Under the pieces are notes generated by a model. It was not told where the DNA came from. It worked only from the letters and a program-made list of their open reading frames with translations, and did no database searches. From Catenovulum sediminis (GTDB lineage: Bacteria > Pseudomonadota > Gammaproteobacteria > Enterobacterales > Alteromonadaceae), in NCBI RefSeq assembly GCF_007289895.1, contig NZ_CP041661.1:372001-436000 (forward strand): a stretch of 64,000 bases of DNA, read 5' to 3'. Position 1 is the first letter of the stretch, and each line of letters opens with the position of its first letter. The translations under genes and the position numbers were made by a program. This document shows positions 37,476-46,759 of this stretch, piece after piece.

Positions 37476-38540
37476 TTATGCTGCCTTCTCATCTTCATTT
37501 TTTGTCGGGTTTAAATGTACCTGTTCGATGGCAGACCAGTCTCGTGTTTTGCCTGACCAACGAGTCGGGTGCTTCATCTTAGCTTCTGTATTAATTTTAT
37601 GGCGATGAGCCAGTATCTCTTTATCCAATCCAGCGTGGCGCTGATTGGGTGTGACAAACTTAATTCCACTGTGCAAATGTTCATCGTTGTACCAGTTTAC
37701 AAATCCACTCACCCACGCTCTAGCTGTCGTTATACTTTCAAATGCTTTTTCTGGGTATTCCGGTCTATATTTCAATGTCTTAAACAACGACTCAGAATAA
37801 GGATTATCGTTACTCACTGACGGGCGGCTAAACGAGGGCATAATCCCCAGTTCTTGCAGTGTCGCCAGCATAGTCGCTCCTTTCATCGGGCTGCCATTGT
37901 CCGAATGCAATGTGACTTGGTCACGCTTAATTTGTTCTCTTTGACAAATATCCGTCATTAAATCAGCTGCTAATTCGCTCAACTCGGTTTCATGTATCTG
38001 CCAACCCACTATTTTTCGGCTATAAATATCCATCACTAAGTACAAGTATAAAAACAGTCCTTTCACCTGGGTCGGTAAGTAGGTGATGTCCCAAGTGTAT
38101 ATCTCATTTGCCTGTGTCGCTGTTAAAGCCTGAGGTTTAGCGACTGTTTTTGCTGGCTTGCTTTTTTCTCGGTGCGTCAGTAGGTTATGGTTTTTCATGA
38201 CCCGGTTAAATGAACTCACCGATGCAATCCAAATGCCTTTATCTAACAGTTTCGGCACAATTTTACTGGCGGATAAATCTGCATATTCATCACTGTTTGC
38301 TATCTGTATTATTTTCTGGCATTCAATGTCAGTCAGTCGATTAGCAGGCGTTTTAATTGCCTCTATCCGGCCATCTTGCATATTTTCATTTTTTATCCAC
38401 CGTTGTATGCTTTTTTCACTCAACCCCAGTAAACGACAGGCTTTGGCCTGACTGGCTCCGGAAGATTGGGCTTCCTGAACCCATTTGATTAACTGTCTGC
38501 GCTCTTCCATTGGTGTTAATCGTCCTCGCTGGAACCCCAA
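37476..38540 (-). CDS. IS3-family transposase, OrfB (DDE integrase)
   Basis: A 354-residue protein with an N-terminal helix-turn-helix (QAKACRLLGLSEKSIQRWIK) and an rve integrase core. The catalytic acids are in YTWDITYLPT, LHSDNGSPMKG and SESLFKTLKYRPEYP. It overlaps OrfA by 25 bp, so it can be made separately or as a frameshift fusion. No disruption is visible, so the element may be active. Confidence 0.9.
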   Translation of the reverse strand: MGFQRGRLTPMEERRQLIKWVQEAQSSGASQAKACRLLGLSEKSIQRWIKNENMQDGRIEAIKTPANRLTDIECQKIIQIANSDEYADLSASKIVPKLLDKGIWIASVSSFNRVMKNHNLLTHREKSKPAKTVAKPQALTATQANEIYTWDITYLPTQVKGLFLYLYLVMDIYSRKIVGWQIHETELSELAADLMTDICQREQIKRDQVTLHSDNGSPMKGATMLATLQELGIMPSFSRPSVSNDNPYSESLFKTLKYRPEYPEKAFESITTARAWVSGFVNWYNDEHLHSGIKFVTPNQRHAGLDKEILAHRHKINTEAKMKHPTRWSGKTRDWSAIEQVHLNPTKNEDEKAA

Positions 38541-39031
38541 ATGGCATCCACTTTTTTTTTGAGTACCAATAATGCAGCTGTTTCTGCTAAGGCTTTATCT
38601 TTGCGATTCAATTCTTTTTGCAGTTGTTTAATTTCGTTTTTTAATTGCTTTGTGTGCGTGGCAGACGCTTTCGTGGTGCTTGGCAAGTTTCTTTGGGTTA
38701 TATCTTGTTTCCACTGCTGTATATGATGTGGGTATATCCCTTGGGCACGGCAATATTGATTGAGACCTTCATCGTCTAATGACGCACAGGCAATGATGGC
38801 GTTTAATCGAGCTTCTGCGCTCCAATCTTGAGGTCGTTTTTCTTTTTTCATTTTATTGCCGTTGTCGGTAAATTCCAGTTGATGGTTTTTAGCAAGTACA
38901 ATCCATTTTTGCAATGTTGAATAGCCAACATTTAGCTCAAGTGCGATATCTTTTAAATTAACATCACTTCGGCGATTCAAAGCTTTTTCGACCGCTTGGA
39001 TTTTAAATTCTTCAGTAAATTTATAACTCAT
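38516..39031 (-). CDS. IS3-family transposase, OrfA (helix-turn-helix)
   Basis: A 171-residue protein with two DNA-binding helix-turn-helix units (DIALELNVGYSTLQKWI and LNQYCRAQGIYPHHIQQWK) and a C-terminal leucine-zipper-like helix (KQLKNEIKQLQKELNRKDKA) that mediates multimerisation in IS3 elements. It is longer than typical OrfA proteins of about 100 residues. Confidence 0.88.
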   Translation of the reverse strand: MSYKFTEEFKIQAVEKALNRRSDVNLKDIALELNVGYSTLQKWIVLAKNHQLEFTDNGNKMKKEKRPQDWSAEARLNAIIACASLDDEGLNQYCRAQGIYPHHIQQWKQDITQRNLPSTTKASATHTKQLKNEIKQLQKELNRKDKALAETAALLVLKKKVDAIWGSSEDD

Positions 39032-39181
39032 TTTTATTTGCCTCTAATTAAAGTTAGAGGCGACATCTATCCTGACACAGGGGGATGTTGAGGTTATTAT
39101 CTCGTGAGTGATGTTAATTTTGTATGGAATAAGCTATCTTAAAAATGTTCAAAACTATCACAACAAAGGTATGAGCAGTCT

Positions 39182-40042
39182 ATGAGTAAACCAAAGAACA
39201 GATGGCAGGAGGTTTTCGAAATTGGCTCTGAATGTAACGAGCGATTCGTAGACTACAACAAAGTGCCAGAAATGGCGCAATTTCATATTCCGATTTCGGG
39301 TGTCTCTAATTTAGCTGGAAAATATTGTGTGGGCCGGGTAAACCCCGATTATCACACCGTTTTATATTGTGTCGATGGCTCAATTAGACTACATAACGAA
39401 ACAGGCATACAAGATGTTGGTAAATGTAATTTGATGACCTTACCTGCTCACAAACCATTTTTAATGGAATTAGTTCAGCCAAGCTGGACCATGGTTTGGT
39501 TTGCTTTAGAGGATATTGAAAAGTGGCGCACTTTGATCGCTGATAGACCCGCAGTGACCTGTTGCGATAGTGCTAAACAATTATTTCATGCACTTAGCAT
39601 AATTTATTATGAAAGAGACCCGCAACTGCGAAAGCCAATAATAAATCAACTATCTCATTACCTAAATGATACCTTATGCGCACCGACATCAGAAACAATT
39701 GAATCTCAGCGTTTAACTCAGCTTATCAGAGATATAGAAAAGCGTTTGCATTGCAATTGGACTGTGGAGGAAATGAGTAAACTCGTGAATTATTCAGCGC
39801 CACACCTTCACAGGCTTTTTCAAAAGTATTTTTCTAGAAGTCCAATTCAACATTTAATCTTTTTAAGAATGGAACGCGCCAAATATTTGCTGATTAATAC
39901 CGCTTGGACAATAGAACATATCGCAGAGCAAGTTGGTTATACAGATGTGTTTAATTTTTCTAAACGATTTAAAAAATCAGTTGGCATTCCGCCGGGAAAA
40001 TTCCGAAAAGGCGGAGCAGACAAGGTGCAGCACGCGAAATAG
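39182..40042 (+). CDS. AraC-family transcriptional regulator
   Basis: A 286-residue regulator with an N-terminal cupin-like sensor (YHTVLYCVDGSIRLHNETG, LMTLPAHKPFLMEL) and a C-terminal AraC domain: WTVEEMSKLVNYSAPHLHRL and TIEHIAEQVGYTDVFNFSKR followed by VGIPPGKFRK. This layout is typical of regulators of sugar catabolism. Its targets are not clear, since its neighbours are a transposon and dUTPase. Confidence 0.88.
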   Translation: MSKPKNRWQEVFEIGSECNERFVDYNKVPEMAQFHIPISGVSNLAGKYCVGRVNPDYHTVLYCVDGSIRLHNETGIQDVGKCNLMTLPAHKPFLMELVQPSWTMVWFALEDIEKWRTLIADRPAVTCCDSAKQLFHALSIIYYERDPQLRKPIINQLSHYLNDTLCAPTSETIESQRLTQLIRDIEKRLHCNWTVEEMSKLVNYSAPHLHRLFQKYFSRSPIQHLIFLRMERAKYLLINTAWTIEHIAEQVGYTDVFNFSKRFKKSVGIPPGKFRKGGADKVQHAK

Positions 40043-40066
40043 TCATAGCACCTTATCTTATATAAA

Positions 40067-40729
40067 CTAAGCCATGTCTAACATTTGGTAGCGCGCATTG
40101 AGCTCGTTATACAGATCTGTCTGATAATTTTCAGACTTAACATCAAGTTTGCTCATAATTTCAACCAAATGTTCGTTATCTTCACGACCGCTCCAGATTT
40201 TTACGTAAGTGCCTTCTTTATATCCGTTGTCTTGGCGGAAAAAATTAAGCACATTTTTACTGACATACTGCGCATATAGATCATCCCATTGCATTTGGCA
40301 ATCTGCAAGTAAGGCTGAAAACAAGCCCAAATCGTAACGTTTTGCTGCTGCTAAACCAATCATCAACTCTAATTTTTGCAGTAAGCTTAATTCTTGGTAT
40401 ACATAACTTTGACCATCAAATTGTAAACTTAAGGTTTCTAAATCAGCAAAAACGTCTTGCAACGCTTTTTCTTGATTCCCTTCATGTTTTATTAAAATAG
40501 CTGACAAAATAAAATGCCAGATATCAACCAACTCCATCTGTAATTGCTCTAAATCACAATCTTGCTTCTTCCACCATTTCCAACCGTGATGTTCAATTGC
40601 TTCTGCAGCTTCTATGACCACTGCGCGTAAAAAAGGTGACTTAACTGCGACCCAATCAGGGTTTACTTTGGCGTTCATTTTATCTTGCAAAGCCAACATA
40701 GTGGCTGCTTGTGGGGAGGTTAGCATCAA
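40067..40729 (-). CDS. Dimeric (all-alpha) dUTP diphosphatase-like protein
   Basis: The 220-residue protein has the metal-binding helices of the dimeric dUTPase/MazG superfamily: VVIEAAEAIEHHGWKWWKK and LQMELVDIWHFILSAIL. A third helix pair follows (YVKIWSGREDNEHLVEIM). It would hydrolyse dUTP to dUMP. It is more like the trypanosome, Campylobacter and phage form than the trimeric enzyme of most gammaproteobacteria, so it may be an accessory nucleotide-pool gene of this replicon. The ATG at 40729 has GAGG about 10 bp upstream. Confidence 0.85.
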   Translation of the reverse strand: MMLTSPQAATMLALQDKMNAKVNPDWVAVKSPFLRAVVIEAAEAIEHHGWKWWKKQDCDLEQLQMELVDIWHFILSAILIKHEGNQEKALQDVFADLETLSLQFDGQSYVYQELSLLQKLELMIGLAAAKRYDLGLFSALLADCQMQWDDLYAQYVSKNVLNFFRQDNGYKEGTYVKIWSGREDNEHLVEIMSKLDVKSENYQTDLYNELNARYQMLDMA

Positions 40730-40852
40730 AATTCCTCTGTTTCTTCGTCTTATTAGTTGGCGTTAGTTTAATAGACTGATTTGTAATATCCAGTTTTTAT
40801 AAATTTACATTACTCAATTACGTTTATTTTTGTTAAAAGATAAACAGCTGAG

Positions 40853-41470
40853 TTAGAAATACGCCAGCAATATCGCGGCTACAATAAACAACGTAGCAAA
40901 TATACGGTTAACAGTGTGAAGTTGTTTTTCAGATATTAAAAATTTCATCGCTCGCGCCGCAAAACCGGTGTAACAGCCCATTACCAGTAGATCAACTGAA
41001 ACCATAGTGATGGATAAAACGCCATATTGCTGAGCTAAAGGTTTTTCGGGGTTTAAAAACTGCGGAATAATCGCCAGCATAAAAATGATTGCTTTAGGAT
41101 TAGTGATATTAACCAAAAAACCACGGGCAATAAGTTGTTTCGCAGATAATTTGTAATCTTCTGTATGTGCCGTTAATTTCGATGACTGCGACCATTGCCT
41201 ATATCCTAAATAAACTAAATACAAAACACCAAACCATTTGATCAAGTTAAATAACAAGGCAGAAGATGCAATAATCGCCCCTATACCGGTTGCCACCATG
41301 ACAAAATGCAATAAAATCGCCAATTGCATACCAATAACGTTCCAATAACCCTGCCAGAAACCAAATTTCAGGCCACTTGTCATTGACGCGATTGCACCAG
41401 CCCCCGGAGATAGACTAATAACCCAACATGCAGCAAAAAAGGCGAGCCATATATCTAAACTCACTGGCAA
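40853..41470 (-). CDS. LysE/RhtB-family amino-acid exporter
   Basis: The 205-residue protein has six hydrophobic segments and the family signature AACWVISLSPGAGAIASMTSGLKFGFWQGYWNV, split here as SLSPGAGAIASM and GLKFGFWQGYW. FLVNITNPKAIIFMLAIIPQ is the second hallmark. It starts directly at the stop of the upstream SDR gene, so they share a transcript. The exported amino acid or metabolite is unknown. Confidence 0.9.
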   Translation of the reverse strand: MPVSLDIWLAFFAACWVISLSPGAGAIASMTSGLKFGFWQGYWNVIGMQLAILLHFVMVATGIGAIIASSALLFNLIKWFGVLYLVYLGYRQWSQSSKLTAHTEDYKLSAKQLIARGFLVNITNPKAIIFMLAIIPQFLNPEKPLAQQYGVLSITMVSVDLLVMGCYTGFAARAMKFLISEKQLHTVNRIFATLFIVAAILLAYF

Positions 41471-42187
41471 TCACCATGAAATTGGTTCACCCGCCAAAGA
41501 TAGGAAACTTGCATTTTTTTCTTCCGATAAATTCGCAATCGTTTGCGTTAAGCTTATCACAGTTTCCTCTGGACTTTGCGTTGCGTCTTGGCCGCCCATA
41601 TCCGTTCTAACCCAACCGGGGTTAATCGCACAACATATCGCATTAACCCCATCACAGGCGTTACTTAATTTAACTGCAAGCATATTTAAAGCGACTTTAC
41701 TCATTGCATAACTGTCTAAAGCACTTTTTCTCACATCTTTAGCCTCAGATAATGAGGCAACACCAGACGAAAAAAGAATGATTTTTGCTTTGTGCGCGAA
41801 TTGCGAAAACAAAGCTTGCGTTAACAATGCAGGTGCGACGGCATTGACTCTATAGTTATCGATAAACGCCTTTTGAGTCCAATTACCGAAGGATTCATTA
41901 ATGCTTACACCAGCGTTGTGAATTACCAGCTCAAGCTCTATACCTTGTAGTTTAATTGATTCAGCAACTTGCTGAATTGATTCTTCTTGGTTTAAATCAC
42001 ATTGGTATACTTTGAATTGACCTGATTGATCAGGTTGCTGATCGGTTTGATAATGCGTTTGCAATGCCTCTAAAGCGGAACTGTGGCTTCGAGCCAAGGC
42101 TATAATATTTTGACCTTGGGACAAATAATGACGACAAAGATGCAAACCGATTCCTCGATTTGCACCTGTGATTAATATGAAACTCAT
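41471..42187 (-). CDS. Short-chain dehydrogenase/reductase
   Basis: ATG at 42187 is chosen for its AGGA 6 bp upstream and because the Rossmann motif ITGANRGIGLHLC begins seven codons later; a longer frame to 42238 would overlap the upstream gene. NADP-binding and catalytic features include VIHNAGVS and the YAMSK (YxxxK) active site, with CAINPGWVRTDMGG after it. It resembles C-factor/carbonyl-reductase-type SDRs. It lies between an ExoP_C-like gene and a LysE exporter, all in one direction. Confidence 0.9.
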   Translation of the reverse strand: MSFILITGANRGIGLHLCRHYLSQGQNIIALARSHSSALEALQTHYQTDQQPDQSGQFKVYQCDLNQEESIQQVAESIKLQGIELELVIHNAGVSINESFGNWTQKAFIDNYRVNAVAPALLTQALFSQFAHKAKIILFSSGVASLSEAKDVRKSALDSYAMSKVALNMLAVKLSNACDGVNAICCAINPGWVRTDMGGQDATQSPEETVISLTQTIANLSEEKNASFLSLAGEPISW

Positions 42188-42200
42188 GATTTTCCTAAGG

Positions 42201-42866
42201 TTATTTTTTACAGCCTTTGTTACCTTCGGGTAAAGCAACTAGATATACATTCGCGATATCCAATTCCATTTTACCTTGTGTTGAAATCGCAAAGATATCC
42301 GTGACATTTTTGAAATCGAATTGCCCCTCTTGATTAAAACAATTTAAAGGCAAGGTTAGGGCCGTCCATTCATCTTGGGGTAACTGGCTTAATAAAGGGT
42401 TTAGCGGTAATTCGCCCTGGCAATCATTTTTCCAATTACAACGCATCGTTATTTTTGCAATAGACGTAGGTTCTCGGTGAATTCTGATTTCCAGATTGAG
42501 CGCTGCTTTATCTTCTACACTCGATAAATCAATTTTGTTGCCATTTAACGTGATATTAGAAAACCAAGCAGCTTTATCTTTTCCACGCCATTTAACGTTT
42601 ATTGCATCATTTGGTTTGTTAATTTCAATTGGTGAAACAATCAGATTAGCACGTTTCGTTTTACCTTGCTGGTCTTCAATCGGAATACCCCATTCAAATG
42701 CATTACCAACCGATAATTTCCACGGCTTAATCGGTTTACCTTCGATTACATAATCAGATACAGGGTTATTAGCAAAAGCTTTGAAGCTAATAATTACAAA
42801 ACAAAGCGCAGATAGTCCTTTAAATAGCGCCAATAATCCGGTTTTACCCGCTTTACTTAGAAGCAT
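42201..42866 (-). CDS. Exported ExoP_C (galactose-binding-like) domain protein
   Basis: An N-terminal hydrophobic leader (ALFKGLSALCFVIISFKAFA) precedes a domain that matches the C-terminal galactose-binding-like part of GH3 exo-beta-glucanases: AAWFSNITLNG, LNLEIRIHREPTS, EWTALTLPLNCFNQEGQFDF and FAISTQGKMELDIANVYL. The catalytic GH3 domains are missing, so it is either a free-standing carbohydrate-binding protein or a relic. First gene of a three-gene leftward unit. Confidence 0.7.
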   Translation of the reverse strand: MLLSKAGKTGLLALFKGLSALCFVIISFKAFANNPVSDYVIEGKPIKPWKLSVGNAFEWGIPIEDQQGKTKRANLIVSPIEINKPNDAINVKWRGKDKAAWFSNITLNGNKIDLSSVEDKAALNLEIRIHREPTSIAKITMRCNWKNDCQGELPLNPLLSQLPQDEWTALTLPLNCFNQEGQFDFKNVTDIFAISTQGKMELDIANVYLVALPEGNKGCKK

Positions 42867-43050
42867 AAGAGCACCTCAATATTGACAACAATTTATTGTT
42901 ACAAGTATGTTGATTAATTTGAAAGAATGCAAGTGCCTTCACGTAAATTTATATATAAAATCTTAAAACTATAACCGAAATTAATTAGACCCCAATGCAG
43001 GGATTTTGATTTTTTTATAGTGCCAAGTATCAGAGCTTCTTAGTGGTGAA
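42867..43050. other. Intergenic region, left part of the 42867-43231 gap
   Basis: It contains the promoter area of the ExoP_C-like gene. I see no coding sequence or clear repeat in this part. Confidence 0.4.
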
Positions 43051-43236
43051 TAATACGTCGTCTTAACTCATTCATCCCATCACTTGCTTGAAAAGGCTCG
43101 ACAATTATTAGAATTGATATATCAAATGGTGCAACACACATGCACGACCACAGCATTAAAACAAAGTGATTATCGTTTTAGCCGTAAACAAGTGCGAGAA
43201 CATACCGCATGGGGAAACACCCAAATTAAAGTGTAA
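43051..43236 (+). pseudogene. Gene fragment with helix-turn-helix-like end, cut off by an IS3 element
   Basis: The frame reads LLEKARQLLELIYQMVQHT, then FSRKQVREHTAWGNTQIKV and stops at the TAA formed by the IS end. The last segment resembles the winged-helix motif (RxVREhTxWGxTQlkVH) found near the C terminus of some phage or plasmid primase-like proteins. Both the 5' part and the sequence beyond the IS are missing, so it is a relic. The parent family is only suggested. Confidence 0.4.
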
Positions 43237-43297
43237 TGGTCTAATACAACTGTAGAGATTTATAGCTTACAATTAGCAAAATCTTAAAGGTATAAAA

Positions 43298-43612
43298 ATG
43301 ACCAGAAAAACAAAAGTTACATTAAGTGCAAAACAAAAATTAGAATACGCCAAGCTCATGGTTGATGAAGGTTACAGCAACCGGCAGATAGAAGAAATAT
43401 CAGGCGCAGGCAAGTCAGCAGTATCACGTTGGAAGCAACAATATATTGCAGAGCTCAAAGGTGAAACCCCAACAAGCTCAAAAGCATTAACACCCGAACA
43501 GCGACGCATACAAGAATTAGAAGCTCAACTAAAACGCGCACAAAGGGATAATGACATATTAAAAAAAGCAGCCGCTTTCTTCATACTGGACAATCCAAAC
43601 CACAAGTCGTGA
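43298..43612 (+). CDS. IS3-family transposase, OrfA (copy 2)
   Basis: A 104-residue protein with an N-terminal helix-turn-helix (VDEGYSNRQIEEISGAGKSA followed by VSRWKQQY) and a coiled-coil end (RIQELEAQLKRAQRDNDILK). Its stop overlaps OrfB by 4 bp, in the usual arrangement for programmed frameshifting. The frame is intact. Confidence 0.88.
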   Translation: MTRKTKVTLSAKQKLEYAKLMVDEGYSNRQIEEISGAGKSAVSRWKQQYIAELKGETPTSSKALTPEQRRIQELEAQLKRAQRDNDILKKAAAFFILDNPNHKS

Positions 43613-44459
43613 AGCAAATGAAGAAAGCGCACCCAGACTTTAGCGTCACTGAATTATGTAATGCACTTGGTGTTTGCAGCAGTAGTTTTTACTACGATGC
43701 TAAAACGCCATCTGAAGCAGACGAAGTATTAAATATATTGGTTAAGCTGATTTTTAACGAATCAGGGTACACTTATGGCAAACGAAGAATACAAGCCGAA
43801 CTGCTCGGTATTGGATGTCATGTTGGCTTATACAAAATATCTAAAGTCATGAGAAATCAAAGATTAAAGGCAATAAGACCCAAAACACGACACCATTATC
43901 CAACCTCAGGCACAGAGCATAAATATGCACCAAATTTAATTAAGCGTAAATTTGTGCCTGAAACTTATAACACTCATTATGTCGGTGATATAACGTATAT
44001 AAAGCATCATAGAGGCTGGAGTTACTTGGCTTGTGTACTTGATTTAGCCACTAAGGAAATTGTTGGTTATGCACTATCGACCAGTCCTGATGCTCTGCTA
44101 ACAAAAGCTGCATTGGATGATGCAGTTCAACGCCAACAACCCGATACATCTAAATTGATATTTCACTCGGATCAAGGAGTGCAATATTCTGCTGGCGCGT
44201 TCAGAAAAAGGCTCAAAACGTTAAAGATAACCCAAAGTATGAGCAGACGCGGAAATTGTTTGGACAATGCTGTAATGGAAAGGTTTTTTAGAAGTTTAAA
44301 AACTGAACGATTAAATAATATTAGTTTTATTAACCATGAATCTGTTGTGTGTGTGAAGTTGAAAAATACATTGCGTTTTATAATTACAAAAGAAGGCATT
44401 CAGCCCTTGGTTATATGACGCCACTCCAAAAGTATATTGAAATGAAAAATGCCGCTTAG
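43609..44459 (+). pseudogene. IS3-family transposase, OrfB (copy 2), frameshifted near its end
   Basis: The rve core is present with acids in HYVGDITYIKHH, LIFHSDQGVQYSAG and DNAVMERFFRSLK. At 44345-44355 a TG repeat has one extra TG compared with the expected sequence, shifting the frame after NHESVV. Without it, the protein would continue CEVEKYIAFYNYKRRHSALG and end at 44459. As written it stops at 44418 and lacks the conserved YN...RRH end, so the transposase is probably inactive. Confidence 0.8.
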
Positions 44460-44646
44460 AATTTCTATAGGAAAAGTTGACCATTACAAAATCGAGTGGA
44501 GCGATCAACTTAAACGTTGATCGTGACGGAAGTAAACTCATCATAGGCGGAGATGGTTTTACTAACGCTACAGTTGATTTATCACAATTAGATAGCTATT
44601 CCAGTCTGTCTACGGCTAGAAATTCTTTAGCTGATCATTGTACTGG

Positions 44647-45477
44647 TCAAGCAATATCGGACACATTTTGTTTAGAATTTTCAAACTCAATTGGTGACAA
44701 GTCACCGTTAGCTGAATGCAGCCTTTCTAAGTTGTAATATTTAATGTAAACAGTAACATCCTGCTTTATAAACGCCCTTGTCGGTTGGTTGATCTTTAAT
44801 ATCCAATCATGCTTCAAACTACCGAAGAATCGCTCAACCACTGCATTATCCCAACACGCACCCACATCTCCCATGCTGGCCCGCATCCCATAGCGCCCCA
44901 ACAATTTTTGATAGTCTTTGCTCGTGTATTGCGAGCCTCTATCACTATGAAAAATCACCCCTTTGGGTGGTTGACGTAAGTTATGCGCTTTCTTCAAGGC
45001 TTTAAACACTAGATCAACGGTCATACGTTTGTCTATGTGCCAGCCGACAATTCGTCGTGAATATAAGTCCATAACGACAGCTAAATACATCCAGCCTTCA
45101 CCGGTTTTTAAATAGCTCACATCTCCAGCCCACACCTGGTTCGCAGCTGTTGGATTGAAATTCATGTTCAAAAGGTTATCAGCGACTGTATCAGTATGTT
45201 TGCGTTTGGTTGTAACCTTATAAGCAACTCTCTGGGTCACCTTAAGGCGCAAACGGTGCATAATTTTTCGCACAAAATACCGACCAACTTTATAGCCTTC
45301 TTTACGTAATCGCTTTACCATTTCCCGGTTGCCTAAGCTTCCTCGGCTTTTTTTAAACAAGTCCCGGACACGCCGGTAAAGCTTCAATGTGTTGATATCT
45401 ATCAGCTTTGCAGGCCGATTCAGCCAGTCGTAATAACCGGATTTACTTACTTCCATAACACGGCAAAGTAAAACCAC
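44647..45477 (-). CDS. IS3-family transposase, OrfB (copy 3)
   Basis: The 276-residue frame has the rve core with acids in VWAGDVSYLKTGEGW, IFHSDRGSQYTSK and DNAVVERFFGSLKHDW. It continues upstream without its own start (KQAGQYPVVLLCRVMEVSKS), so the active form is probably a -1 frameshift fusion with OrfA at the A-rich end of that gene. It looks intact. Confidence 0.9.
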   Translation of the reverse strand: MVLLCRVMEVSKSGYYDWLNRPAKLIDINTLKLYRRVRDLFKKSRGSLGNREMVKRLRKEGYKVGRYFVRKIMHRLRLKVTQRVAYKVTTKRKHTDTVADNLLNMNFNPTAANQVWAGDVSYLKTGEGWMYLAVVMDLYSRRIVGWHIDKRMTVDLVFKALKKAHNLRQPPKGVIFHSDRGSQYTSKDYQKLLGRYGMRASMGDVGACWDNAVVERFFGSLKHDWILKINQPTRAFIKQDVTVYIKYYNLERLHSANGDLSPIEFENSKQNVSDIA

Positions 45478-45515
45478 AGGGTACTGACCAGCTTGTTTCT
45501 TAATGAAACGATATC

Positions 45516-45806
45516 TTACTTCATTTCTTTTGCAAAGAAGGCGCTGGCCTTTTTTAAGATCTCCTTCTCCATACGTAAGGTCTTGTTTTCTTTACGCAAA
45601 CGTTTTAATTCTTCACGCTCTGATTCGTCTAATGAGATACCTTGTTGTTGCGCATCATACTTATCTTTCCATTTGTACAAAAGGCTTGTACCTATACCTA
45701 GCGATTTTGCAGCCTCTGAAACACTATAGCCTTGCTCAGTAACCATTAGGACCGCTTCATCTTTAAATTCCTGCGGGTAACTTTTATGTGATTTTTTTAA
45801 GCTCAT
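45516..45806 (-). CDS. IS3-family transposase, OrfA (copy 3)
   Basis: A 96-residue protein with helix-turn-helix (YSVSEAAKSLGIGTSLLYKW) and a C-terminal leucine zipper (LKRLRKENKTLRMEKEILKK). A slip on the A-rich stretch before its stop (AAAAGAAATGAAG) would give the OrfAB transposase. Confidence 0.9.
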   Translation of the reverse strand: MSLKKSHKSYPQEFKDEAVLMVTEQGYSVSEAAKSLGIGTSLLYKWKDKYDAQQQGISLDESEREELKRLRKENKTLRMEKEILKKASAFFAKEMK

Positions 45807-46759
45807 AACGACCTCTTAATTTTATGATTGTATTATCTCAAATTAAGTGTCCGTTATCATTAGACCAGAACACATTTTGGTAACGCATGGGATGGTACAA
45901 GCCTTGGACGAGCTCTAAATATAGGGTTTATGGAAGCACAGGGAAGAGCAATCCAAGATGTTATTGATACGCCTATTCACAAATCTGTGGCATATATTAA
46001 TGGTATGAATCGTGGTATGGCTTCAGCGAGTTACCATGCCAGAGATAGAATTGCATTTCAGCAAAATCATAATGAAGCGTTAGCGATAGCGATAGCTTCC
46101 AGAATCCAAACGCCTAACGCAGGTATGTCCAGACTGGTTACTATTCAAATGGGCTTGGATGCTGTGGGAATGAGTGAGGTTCCAGTCGTCTCTCAGCTAG
46201 CCGATATAGGGAGTGCAGGTATTTCACTATCCAAGGGTGATTACTTGGCGGCTGGACTTTCTTTATTGGCAATGATCCCCTTAGTTGGGAAGGCCGTTGA
46301 TGCATCAAGGATGGCAAGAATTGCTGACAGAGCAACGGATCTGAGTACTGTAGGTGGTGTGTTGCATGAGATTAATCGCAATGCTGATATTGCGATGGAG
46401 CTAACGCATCGAGCTCTAGCGAGAGGGCGAATTAATAATACAGCGCAAGCATTTGGAACAAGAGCTCATAAATACTTTGAAAGATTAAATGATAGACTTA
46501 ATATGCGATTAAGTGATGCAGATAGCCCATTTTCTCTTCAGGTCGAACCATTCAGAGATAATAATGGTGCGCTTGTTGGTAACAATGTACGATTACCTGG
46601 AACAATCGGTGCTGACATCGAGATATTTGACAATGGGAATATTATTAAGGCGCTTGATTTGAAAACCCACGGTGGTATTGAAAAGTTGATTGCTCAAAAT
46701 AGGCAGGCAGATTTAACCAAAAGAATTGGGGTTTCTGTTGAGGAGATATTTAAACGCCT

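Larger units (their letters stand above)
37445..39077 (-). mobile_element. Complete IS3-family insertion sequence (copy 1, 1.6 kb)
   Basis: Two overlapping transposase frames are bounded by imperfect inverted repeats: GATAGTTGTCGCCTAAAGTT near 37451 at the left and the complement of GATAGATGTCGCCTCTAACT near 39071 at the right. Ends are placed by aligning these repeats, so they are uncertain by a few bases. It separates the SemiSWEET gene from an AraC regulator. Confidence 0.8.
43232..44488 (+). mobile_element. IS3-family insertion sequence (copy 2, 1257 bp)
   Basis: The left end TGTAATGGTCTAATACAACT and the right end, read inward as TGTAATGGTCAACTTTTCCT, are inverted repeats. It contains OrfA and a frameshifted OrfB. 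The flanking triplets AAG and AAA do not match as a target duplication, so rearrangement after insertion is likely. The left end recurs at 60327 in a second, degraded copy. Confidence 0.85.
44639..45872 (-). mobile_element. IS3-family insertion sequence (copy 3, 1234 bp) with CAT target duplication
   Basis: Ends read TGTACTGGTC... (44639) and, from the right, TGTTCTGGTC... (45872), sharing further ATA-CGGACAC bases. CAT lies on both sides (44636-44638 and 45873-45875), the 3-bp duplication expected for IS3. It sits in the toxin gene against the direction of transcription. A partial copy of its right end recurs at 47442-47668. Confidence 0.9.

Noticed and set aside
43226-44494. A 3-bp target duplication around IS3 copy 2
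   Set aside because: The flanks are AAG and AAA, not identical, so no clean duplication can be claimed.
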